64,000 nt of DNA from the NCBI GenBank assembly GCA_963969495.1, contig OZ018318.1:101960641-102024640 (forward strand). The letters run 5' to 3'. Positions 34,084-45,729 of the stretch are shown here, in pieces; position 1 is the first letter of the stretch, and each line of letters opens with the position of its first letter. Below the pieces are notes generated by a model, which had not been told where the DNA came from, did not search any database, and saw only the letters and a list, made by a program, of their open reading frames with translations. The translations under genes were made by a program, and so were the position numbers. This stretch comes from Ceratothoa steindachneri. Its lineage: Eukaryota; Arthropoda; Malacostraca; Isopoda; Cymothoidae.

Positions 34084-35384
34084 TTTGAGATGTAAATATC
34101 ACAGAAACTACTTGTCAAGGTAAGTGAAACTAAACAGGCTTAATTTTAAGCAACATAAGATTTATTCCTCCAAATATGAATAAGGAAATCAAAGGTATGT
34201 GGATTCCATGAACGATTTCACAAATGTTCAATATGCGCACAGCCTGAGACACGGCGCACGTCAAGCATGCTGCAGCATGTCTTTGGTAACAGTCTCCAAT
34301 GCGGTAGTGATTCTGTGTTTGAGTGTCTCTAGGTTTTCAGGAAGAGGGGGGACATAGACCAGTCCCTTCACATAGCCCCAAAGAAAAAAATCGCAAGGTG
34401 TCAGGTCAGGTGAACGTGGCGGCCATTTCAACAGCACATTGTCTTCATCACCAGCACGCCCGATCCATCTCCCTCGCAGATTGCCATTGAAATAAACCCG
34501 CACAGTGAGCTTCCAGTGAGGTGGAGCCCCGTCCTGTTGAAAAGTGAAGTCTTCTTGTTCATTTGCAATGAGCTCATCCATTAGCCACTTCTGAAACATT
34601 TGCAGATAAACATGGCTGATCACATTTGCCTCAAGGAAAAACGGGCCATGAAGATGGTTCTTCGAGATGGCGCAGAATACATTTACTTTCGGTGAGTCCC
34701 TCACGTGCTCAACTGTAGCATGAGGATTTTCTTCGCCCCAAATGCGAACATTATGCTGATTGACTTTGCCATTTGTATGAGGTATGGCCTCATCACTGAA
34801 AACAAGACGTTCCTTAAACTCGTCTTCTTCAAGTTTCTCTTGCATATCAACACAGAATTGTTTGCGCTTTGGCTTGTCATCTGCCGTTATGGCCTGAACT
34901 AGCTGCAGCTTGTAGGGTTTCATTAGCAAGCGTTTCCTCAGAACTCGCCAAACTGTCGTTGGAATCTGTGTTTCGAGACTTGTTCTTCTTATGGACTTCT
35001 TTGGGCAAAAGCTTTTGGCAAGCCCGCTTGACCGACTATTCCGATGTTATTGGTCGTCCAGATCCTTTTGCCCTGCACAGACAGCCTTCCTCTTTGAATT
35101 TTTGTGCCATGTCCAAATCTGCATTGTCGTTGGTGACGGTTTAGAGAACTCTCTCACAAATGCACGCTGCACAGTCTTGTTCGAATGTGTTCGAGCAAAC
35201 TCCAACACACAAAACTCCTTTTCACTCCCAGTGAGTGGCATTTCTATATCTACAAAGATAAAATCATGAAACATTAAACATAAACTTTTGACCTATTTCT
35301 ATACATGCTGTTAAAATTTTAAGTTATTTGAATGGGAACTGGCAAAGTTATTAGATTGCAAAATGATATTTTTTTCAAACACTC

Positions 35385-35388
<4 letters not shown>
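34082..35388 (-). mobile_element. DD41D mariner-superfamily element between (TA)n arrays
   Basis: A transposase on the minus strand lies in a 1.3-kb segment with (TA)n on both sides, as expected for TA-target insertion. The left end reads TCATTTGAGATGTAAATATC. The right end, reverse-complemented, reads ACCGAGTGTTTGAAAAAAA. I cannot align these into convincing inverted repeats, so the exact termini are uncertain. Confidence 0.75.
34261..35274 (-). pseudogene. DD41D transposase, frameshifted
   Basis: The N-terminal helix-turn-helix is in 35,274-35,047 (EMPLTGSEKEF, VQRAFVREF). The frame then breaks and resumes in 34,929-34,261, a 222-codon open catalytic domain. The first aspartate is in VFSDEAIPHTNG, followed by NVRIWGEENPH. 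The second is in FQQDGAPPHW and the third in PPRSPDLTPCDFFLWGYVK. Counting between the second and third aspartates gives 41 residues, hence DD41D, a less common group within Tc1/mariner. All three catalytic aspartates are kept; only the linker between DNA-binding and catalytic halves is damaged. Confidence 0.85.

Positions 35389-35460
<72 letters not shown>
35389..35460. repeat. (TA)n microsatellite
   Basis: Between the DD41D element and the large palindrome. Confidence 0.95.
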
Positions 35461-35464
<4 letters not shown>

Positions 35465-35864
35465 AAGAGAAAATAAGAATTGGACGCGAATAAGCAAATG
35501 AGACAAGAAACCGGAGTTTTTTAAAGGCAAGAGAGAGGGACATTAGAAGAATCCAGAATCAAAGGGGGCAGAGGGCGGCACAGTGAAGGCGATCCTTTAC
35601 CGAGAAGACAGAAATAACGCCAGGGAAAAAAGTTTTGAATTCCTGGCCGGAATCAGCAGACCCGGGTTCGAGTCCCGGCCAGGAATTCAAAACTTTTTTT
35701 CCCTGGCGTTATTTCTGTCTTCTCGGTAAAGGATCGCCTTCACTGTGCCACCCTCTGCCCCCTTTGATTGTGGATTCTTCTAATGTCCCTCTCTCTTGCC
35801 TTTAAAAAACTCCGGTTTCTTGTCTCATTTGCTTATTCGCGTTCAATTCTTATTTTTTCTTGTA

Positions 35865-35865
<1 letters not shown>
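35461..35865. mobile_element. Large palindrome with tRNA box B in the loop, family B
   Basis: Arms of 190 bp (35,461-35,650 and 35,675-35,865) are reverse complements with only a few mismatches. The 24-bp loop contains CCCGGGTTCGAGTCCC, a tRNA T-arm/box B. Both outer ends (GTACAAGAGAAAATAAGAA and its complement) run into (TA)n arrays. The arm sequence is unrelated to family A, but the architecture is the same: tRNA end at the centre, (TA)n outside. Likely a head-to-head SINE dimer or a foldback element. Confidence 0.9.

Positions 35866-35911
<46 letters not shown>
35866..35911. repeat. (TA)n microsatellite
   Basis: Outer right boundary of the palindrome. Confidence 0.95.
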
Positions 35912-37090
<1,179 letters not shown>

Positions 37091-38559
37091 GTTTCTTTAT
37101 TAATGACAGATAAATTTGTTAATTTTCAACTTTAGATTTTCATTATTTGACTTTCTTACGGAAACACTAAAAAGGAAATTAAATGAAGTTTTCACAATCG
37201 AAAGATAAATACAAAATAAAAAGAGCTGAACACCATTATGGGTGTAGCGCCACTCTTCTACTTTAGTAACTGGTCTTGTAACTCTTCTAGTGATAATTAA
37301 TAATTAATTTAATGGAACAGAAGATAAATAGGTCCAAATTGGTGGCTGAAGTTTATAGTAAAATTGTAAGGCACCAATGAACAGCCTGACCACACCTCAT
37401 GGGCGTGTTTCATAGATCTTTAATAGATTGTGAGGTCTTAAGTAAAAAGAGGAGGGGGAGTGAGGAGGCACTCATAATCTGATCTCAATGGTGTGCTTTT
37501 GTCAGGAATCATATTTACTCTGTTAAGCTCTGGAATGCAGATAAGAGGTAGAAGACCGCTCTCTCTTTGTCCTCTTCAGCTTGGCTTGAATTAAGGAAAA
37601 TGCATTTTTAAATGCCTAATATTTTGATGAACAAATAATCCCCTAATGAAGAATCTAAATTCTAACAAATTCCGATATTTCCTATGTTCAGCATGAAAGT
37701 GAAAATTTGACCCGGTTTTCTGTTTTCGAGACTTCCATAATGCATATAAATACTTATTTGTGCTTTTTGAGCGGTTTCTTTTCATAAATATTCATTTGCG
37801 AGGTTATTCACAACATATGTACCTGAAAACATGGATATATTTCTTGAAGCAAATTGCTTTAACTTGTCGACAACCATAAATTTATCTTTCAATGCACAAT
37901 TTCACTTCATATATATTAATTCCAATTACCTATCTTCGGATACTGTATCAATCTTGACACAAAATGGATTAACGAAAATAGGAAAATTCCTTGTAAAAAT
38001 TGTCTAATTCAGAAAATCTTTTTGAATTCTCTTCTCAAATCATTAATTGCAGACCAGTAATTTTTAAACGATATTTTTGCTGAATCGATTAAAGACTTGA
38101 ATTATTTTAAAGTTGCAAAAATAAATATTTTGCTCAGAGAGTTAACGTTCCCAAAGTTCAAACATGGCCAAAACCCACCAACCATTGTACCATGTTCCGT
38201 TACTAACTTGGTATCTGATAAATTTTTCAGGTTTTTTCGTTCAAGCGTTCAGTTATGGCATCCATAAGAACTATGTATCTATTAGTTTTTTTAAGTTTAG
38301 GTATAGTTTTCCTTCATGTCTATATAGTTTTAATTTCTTCAAGCAATTCATAAAAGCCTTGTAGTACGCAACCGTACTTAGCCACCTAACATTATCGCAA
38401 TAAGAAAGTCTATGTAGAACATGAATCTCAGTTACGAAATTAACCAAATATATTAGAATTACATCACGAGAACGAAAAAAATTGTTGAATCTTAGCAGAA
38501 TATCATTAAAATGTTCCATTTTGAGGAGCTTACAAAACAACACTACATCATATTTGATC
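37091..38559. other. Unassigned AT-rich sequence
   Basis: Frames at 37,591-37,785 (minus), 38,164-38,364 (plus) and 38,271-38,567 (minus) are AT-rich and unrecognised. Confidence 0.4.
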
Positions 38560-38790
38560 AAATGCACACGATGAAATTGATGATTTAATTTAAATACACA
38601 CTATGAAATTGAGATTTTATCTAAATACACACTATGAAATTGAGATTTATCTAAATACACACTATGAAATTGATGGTTTCATCTAAATGCACTCTATAAA
38701 AGTGATGGTTTCATCTAAATGCACACTATAAAATTGATGATTTTGTCTAAATGCACACAATGAAATTACTGATTATATCTAAATTTTGCA
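38560..38790. repeat. 30-33-bp tandem repeat
   Basis: About seven copies of ATCTAAATACACACTATGAA followed by ATTGATGGTTTC or a near variant. Confidence 0.85.
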
Positions 38791-40400
38791 ATTTTGATTT
38801 TAATCTTGCATTAACACAATTTTCGCCACTTGCAAAGCTCCATCAGTAGCCAAACTGACCTATCAATTCCAGTTAAGGTCACATTTTACAACACAACGAT
38901 TTAACAATAGCATGAAATACATCTTCGCTTATCGTAGATCCATTTAAAGTACCACCTTGAAATATGTCTTTGATGCACTCAACTTCATCTCCTCTAAGAA
39001 TATAAAATCAAAGCTGTGCTACATCAATTATGTCTGTTTCATCAATAGCCCTTGAATAAGGAAGAAAATATCTTTTCGTATCTTTAAGTTGCATATTTAA
39101 AATTTCACACATATGTCAACAACGCCCTCAGTGAGATTATGCTATGATATGTGTCTATCCAAATGGTTTTGTTTCTTTTTGGGGGGGACAGTCTATTTCA
39201 GAATCTTTCATCAGAAACCTTTTTTTAAATCGACTCTTGTAAATGGTCTTGATGTCGTGTTTTTTTTTTTCATTTCTACTTAAATAGCAACATTTTCCAA
39301 CAATGACTCGCTTTTCTTATATGGAAGTTTAAAGATTTTTTTATTCACGAATTTTACCACTATAGATACTATTATATTCTTCTTCATGATTGGGCTTATA
39401 ATGTATTTGAACATTTTATTCATTAACAACTGCAATTTACTTAATGAAAATCAAACATGTTCCATTCCTAACTTCAATAATAAAATACGTATCTCACTAA
39501 CTTTCTCTTAATATTTGCCACCCATTGTGTCAACCTTTCTTTATTTTTAGGGAGGAGTGAAAACACATGTACTGTAAGAAAGAATATGTTTATGAAGCAG
39601 CTAACAAGAATAAACCCCTTATTGGAAGACTCTCACTAAAGACTAGGAAACAACTGAGATAAATGGTGTCAAAATAAACAAATTCCCACATAAAATATGA
39701 TAAAAATAATTTTATATACATTACTTTGAATTAACTCCGAAATCAAATTTACTTCCAAATCAAATAAAAAAGTAAGTATTTTAGTCAAAATTTTAGATAT
39801 CCTAATTATAAAAATAAAATCTATTAAAGAATAACAGCCCTGGATATAGAACACGCCATGACCAAGAGGCAAGGCGAACGTGTTCTAAACATGTTCATTG
39901 GTATTGCGGGCGATGAACAAAACGGGATTCGAAATACAACCCTAAGAAATGTCGTAAAAACAATCTCATAAAGTAGCAGTAAAGAATGTTAAAGTAGTAT
40001 ATAGAGTTTGTAATTACCCTTCTTTCAATAGAATTTATGTTAAAATCAAAACAAAATATTATAAAACCCTATATCCTATTTTATTAAAAAAATCATTAAT
40101 TAAAGATAACAATCATGCGGATCGAACTCCCCACTGCTCTAACAAGCTCAAAACATGCTTTTTGCATGATGGGTTTATAAAAGTATTATGCTTTTATTCT
40201 AGAATGCGTGAGCATTGGTTCAAAATAGAATTATCATATAATTATAAAAAGGAAACAATCAGCTTGCCAGGGAATCAAAACAGTACAAGGTAACTGGTAT
40301 ACCAGATGAAGAAAACAACTACTCTGACACTTTTTGGTAATTTCTCAAAAGATCGATCCATCACTTACAATAATTGACCTTGCGAACGAAGGTCGCTAAA
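38791..40400. other. Unassigned AT-rich sequence
   Basis: No gene supported. On the minus strand at about 40,105-40,150 there is AGAGCAGTGGGGAGTTCGATC, which resembles a tRNA T-arm. Without a fold I treat it only as a possible tRNA-derived scrap. Confidence 0.4.
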
Positions 40401-40965
<565 letters not shown>

Positions 40966-40985
<20 letters not shown>

Positions 40986-41057
40986 GCACAACACAATAAT
41001 ATCAGGTCATGCTATCAGCACCTGATATTATTGTGTCTGGAAATTAATTTCGTTTTT
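40966..41057. repeat. Two-step hairpin
   Basis: The outer arms AAAAACGAAATTAATTCC and its complement (one extra A) enclose a perfect 17-bp inner stem, ACACAATAATATCAGGT (40,991-41,007 with 41,020-41,036), with a 12-nt loop. It overlaps the end of the previous inverted repeat. Confidence 0.88.
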
Positions 41058-41744
41058 CTATCAATTTTCTTCGATATTTTTATTAACAACTTAAATTCAG
41101 CAAAAAATTATTGGATGACCTAATAGTTAACATAATGATTAATAAACGAATACCGTTATAATAATTAACATAATAATTAATAATTAATTCAAGCAAAACG
41201 CAATAATCATAAAGCCGAGATTACTACGTTGGATTCCTGCCTCGAACGTAAGTACATCATTTAATCTGCCTTTTCAGGCGCTTATACAAAGAACCAATAG
41301 TATTAGATAGCATTAAGAAGTAGTAAGTAGTAGTTAATGGTAGTTACAGTGCACGACTATTTGATCGTATTGCAGTAATCAAGTGTAAGTGATTAAAATT
41401 AGTAAATTAAATTTTGTATAGGTGGGCAACTGTCACGTTTCGTTATGAAAAGAATTCTTTTAATTTTCCCACCACATATAAGGAGCGCCTAAATTTCACT
41501 AGATTCTCGACCGCAATTGTGAGTCTAAATTTCACTAGACAGAGGAAGCTGTCTGTCTTTCGTGACCGTATTTGACCCGGTAGAAAATAAATTCTGTGGA
41601 TTTTAATTAAGAGTTCAATCCCTCGACCTAAACAACGGCTTAAAGGATGTTTGGTGCTCTTGTAATTATAAAGGCTCCCTCATAATGGCCACAAGGCCCC
41701 GGAAGGTTATGTAACTGCCGAAGTTGTCCCTGCTTAAGAAGGAG
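41058..41744. other. Unassigned
   Basis: Short ATAATTAATAAT repeats near 41,140-41,185. No gene supported. Confidence 0.4.
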
Positions 41745-42130
41745 AACATACAAGAGAAGAAGGGAGTCGGAAGGAGAATAAAAAGTGACACGGGAGATAA
41801 AGAGGAATAAGAAAAAAAAACAGAGAAGAAAAGGAGAAACGAAGGAAATGAAATTAGGGACAAGGAAAATAGAGAGGAATAAGAAGGAGAGAGGACAGAA
41901 GAAGAATGAAAAAAGTACAGAAGGAAACGAGAAAGACAGAAGGAGGATAAAATAGAATAAGAGGAGTAAAGAGTGAATAGAGTAAAGAAGGATAGGAAAT
42001 TAGGACCAAGGAAGATAGAAAGCAATAAGAAGGAGAACATACAGAAGAATGAAGAAATACAGAAGGAAATGGGAAAGGTAGAAGGAGGATAAAGAAGAAT
42101 AAGAAGAAGAAAAGACAAAAGGAGTACAAA
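41745..42130. repeat. Purine-rich tandem repeat (146-bp period)
   Basis: AAATTAGGNACAAGGAARATA recurs at 41,851 and 41,997, giving a period of 146 bp. The tract is nearly all A and G on the plus strand, a composition able to form triplex DNA. Minus-strand frames (S/F/L-rich, 144-150 codons) are compositional artefacts. Confidence 0.8.
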
Positions 42131-42276
42131 AGAGGGCGAGGAAGAAGATTGAGGTCATTGATGAACAAGTGAGCAACGAAAGGTGAAAAGCGAGAACCGT
42201 GACCGCATCTGACAGCTAAACGCACCCAATGTTGCTTAACTTTGATTAATTTGCGTGGGGTGTATATAACCATGTT

Positions 42277-43615
42277 GTACAGGGTCACCCTTAAAAAAAT
42301 AGGCCTGCACAGTAATCGCCCTTACTTTGCGGGGCATGACAGAAGCAAAGCCTGTGAACACAACCAGATCTCAATGGGAGCTCCAGCAAAGAATATACTG
42401 CGTCAAACATGACTACAAGACAGGCTCGTTCAAAAAAGTGCAGGACACTTTCGTGCATCAGCTCGAATGTGAAAAAGCCCCCTCCAAGAGCAGAATTCAT
42501 GACTGGGTAGACCACTTCGAGAACTATGGGACAGTGGAGAACCTCAATGCAGCCACTGACAACCCTCCAAGCCATTCAGGAGACCTCAGGAAGCGTACAG
42601 ATGAGCTGGTTCGAGAGCGTGAGAGAGTCAGTTCAGCAGAGTCCAAAACGCTCTGTGCGCAAGCGAAGTCAGTCCCTCGGTATATCCCGTGAGACTTGCA
42701 GGAGAGTGCTAGTGAAGGATGTAAAGGCCTACACATACAAAATACAGACGAAGCAGACCCAGACAGCCTCAGATAAGGAGCAGAGAAAGGCTATGGAAGT
42801 CAAGATACTGGAGAAGATTCAGGAAACCGCAACTTTCCTTAACCTTCTTTGGACCTCAGATGAAGCTCACTTCCATCTTGAAAGAAAGGTAAAATCGAAG
42901 ACGGATGTCTTTTGCCGGACCTCCAGACCAAATAGGGTAGCCACCAAGCCCCTACACTCCCCTAAGGGCACGATATGGACTGCAATCTCAGCCAGAGGCA
43001 TAATCGGACAATTCTTCTTCGAGGAATTGGCGCGACAGTGACAATCACCAAGCAGCCGTATGTTGAGGTCTTCAAAACCTTTAAGAGGGAGCTGCAGGCC
43101 CTCTTCCCGTCGGTTATGGGGAAGTTCTGGTTTCAGCAAGATGGAGCAAGCTCTTCACCTCAAGCCCGTCCCGAGATTGGCTGAAAGAGAACTTTGGTGG
43201 ACGTGTAATCAGTCTCAAGACTGATTTTGAGTGGGCACCTCACAACCCAGATCTTAGCCCCCCGGATTTCTTTCTCTGGGGCTACCTTAAAGATATAGTA
43301 TACGCAGCGAGACCCAGGACCTTCACGGAACTCAGGAAGCCATCAGGGAGGAGATCAGAGCCACTAGTCGGTCGGTTTGTAAGGACGTCATGGACAACTT
43401 TGTGCTGCGCCTCAAGAAATGCACATAACTAAATGGAGGTCATCTCGAACACGTGCTCTAAAATAAAGAAGAAAAGTCCAAAGACTCTCATCTTTTGATA
43501 TGTTTTTAAATACAATAAACTAGTTATCACCAAAGTTTCATTCAATCCTTGCAGAAAATTAAGAAATGAGGCCTATCGAATGTTGGGGCCCGTTTAGGGA
43601 CGGGGAGGACTGTAT
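42277..43615 (+). mobile_element. IS630/mariner-type element with DUF4817-like transposase
   Basis: The left end TACAGGGTCACCCTTAAAA is typical of this group. On the right, AATGAGGCCTATCGAATG followed by a GGGGCCCGTTTAGGG stretch partly mirrors the left ATAGGCCTGC, but I cannot align long inverted repeats. Size about 1.3 kb. Confidence 0.65.
42327..43431 (+). pseudogene. IS630/mariner-type transposase, frameshifted
   Basis: The N-terminal helix-turn-helix is in frame 42,327-42,692 (QRIYCVKHDYKTGSFKKV, then SRIHDWVDHFENYGTVEN). It shifts into 42,526-43,041 with the second DNA-binding part (QSLGISRETCRRVL) and the first catalytic aspartate (LLWTSDEAHFHLE). It shifts again near 43,040 (FWFQQDGASSS, second aspartate). 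A third shift near 43,160 leads to LKENFGGRVISLKTDFEWAP, then NPDLSPPDFFLWGYLKD (third aspartate). All catalytic aspartates survive; at least three frame changes inactivate it. Confidence 0.85.
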
Positions 43616-43723
43616 GTTTGTATATGTAAGACGGTATGTTAATGTATATTTTATTAATTCCATGTTTCGGTCCTCTCTTGACTCTAAATTGATTGATGTA
43701 TGCTGAATAGAAGGCCTTTTTTT

Positions 43724-44020
43724 AGTCGCGTACAAGCGACTCTAAAGTTTACTATGTTGGTCCCTAGATTGGTCGGTAGGATGGAAACCATTTTACTTTT
43801 CAATTAGTTTTTTGGCAATAGCATCGTAACTATTAGGCCAATTCTAACGAAATTTGTAACCCTTATGCTGTTTTAGATTTTATTTTCAATTATATAATTT
43901 CTAATGTCCTCTCAAGATTAGTTCGGGAATTATTTACAGTTTTGAAGGCAGTAAGGTCATATGGTCATAAGTCATAATAATTGAGAGCACGCGACTTATG
44001 TAGGTCCGTTGACCTTGTTT
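43724..44020 (+). mobile_element. MITE-like family M1, copy 2
   Basis: AGTCGCGTACAAGCGACTC at the left, GAGAGCACGCGACTTATG then GACCTTGTTT at the right. Aligns along its whole length with 24,230-24,514. Confidence 0.75.
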
Positions 44021-44605
44021 TATGTGATGTAAACATGTAGTTCATATTCATTTGTTTTCTGCAATAATTATTGAAAATCTACACATGATAATAAATCCCT
44101 CAGTCACTTCTTATATGTGCCTGTTCTGGAGGCCGATGGCAGCTGTGTGGTTGTATTTGAAAAATATTCTTCCAAAATATATTTAAATGGAATTAAATAT
44201 ATTACATGCAAAACAACACTAAAATAATCTTTTTGAATACCTGATAACTACCTTCATCGGGCCAGATAACTTTAGACCATTGTTCCAATGTATAATTTTT
44301 TTGAGTTTTGGCCCACTGAAGACGTTTTTCTTTCTCGTGTTGTATCCTCTTAATCCTTGAATTTTAAGTCTCCTTCTAACTGTTTTGGACTATATCTTTG
44401 AGCTTAAAGTTTCATTGAACTCCCGAGCAAGTTTAGAAGATGTTTTTTTTGTGATTATGTAGTGAAACCTGAATGATATATGCATTTTCTCTATGTAGGT
44501 GTTGCAAGACGTTTTCTGCCACTTCTCTTCCTTGATACAAAAATTTTGATCTCTTGATATCGCTTTAGAGTGGTTTGAACAACTTATCTTGAACATTTTA
44601 TTTTT
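44021..44605. other. Unassigned
   Basis: The 91-codon minus-strand frame at 44,390-44,665 runs into the next MITE and is unrecognised. Confidence 0.4.
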
Positions 44606-44776
44606 AGTGGCGTGCACGCAAGTTACTATGCGGGTCCGTAGGTAGGTCGATCTGATGGTAACCATTTTACTTTTTAATGAGCTTTTGAAGGTTTTGAAGG
44701 TCGTAAGATCATGTGGTCATAAGGTCATAAGTCAGAATTATTGAGAGCACGCGACTTTGGTCTGTTTACCTTGCTT
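44606..44776 (+). mobile_element. MITE-like family M1, copy 3, internally deleted
   Basis: AGTGGCGTGCACGC at the left, GAGAGCACGCGACTTTGG at the right. About 120 bp of the middle present in copies 1 and 2 is missing. Confidence 0.75.
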
Positions 44777-44894
44777 TAGCATTTTTTCTAGTTGTAATAA
44801 CCCCCGACTATGGAGAAGTAGGATTTGTGTTTCCTGTGCTTCTGTAATTGTAAGTTCTTTAGTTTTAGTCGCTTTACTTATTTAGATCAATAAT

Positions 44895-45018
44895 ACTAGC
44901 CAACAAATTCCAACTTTGTCTCTGCTACTTGAGTAAATGTTGTAGTAACTAACTAATTTTGGTGCGCTTATTCCAAATATGTGCTTAGATTTGTCCTAGC
45001 ACGTAAGGTTCCTGAGTT
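44895..45018 (+). repeat. Left inverted repeat of candidate element U
   Basis: Pairs with 49,610-49,727. The best-conserved inner segment is CTAGCACGTAAGGTTCCTGA at about 44,996-45,015. Confidence 0.65.
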
Positions 45019-45729
45019 CTGCAACTAGGCTATATAGCACACTTTGTCACCTTGGATCAATTAATGATATAATTATTACGAGTTTGAGAAGAATGAGACG
45101 TTTCTGGGCAAAGGTTTGGAATCGGGGCACCCTATTTGGCATTATGTACGTCCTTTTGCAGACCCAGACAAGATATGTATTACATATAAAAGAGGTAGTA
45201 CTCACCTAACTATCAATTTCTTCAAAAATGTTTGAAACCCTTGCTCTTGCGCTTGTACGTGGATATAGGATCCTCCCATTGTAGGAACCAGCAGTAGTCA
45301 CCCATCATGTTTTCGTTGAAGCGGCCTTGATACCTGCTTTCCATCATGGCGATATCTCGGTGGAACCTTTCCCCATGTTCGTCACCAATATCACCCATAT
45401 TAGATGGAAAGAAATCTAGATGCGAATGCAAGAAATGCATCTTAAGAGACATCCGACACCCCATTCGTTGATAGGCCTTTATCATGTTGCCTACTAGTTC
45501 TTCATAGTTTTCAGCCCTATGATTACCAAGGAAGTTCTGCACTACATGGACAAATGAATCCCATGCTGCCAACTCAAGTGGAGTTAGTCTATTTCTGAAC
45601 TCCCTGTCACGTATCAATTCTCTGATCTCAGGCCCTACAAAAATGCCAGCTTTAAGTTTAGCATCGGTTTTCTTTGCACCAAATTTCTCTTTGAGATTCT
45701 GGAATCCAGCAGAATCATGGGCCATTGCT

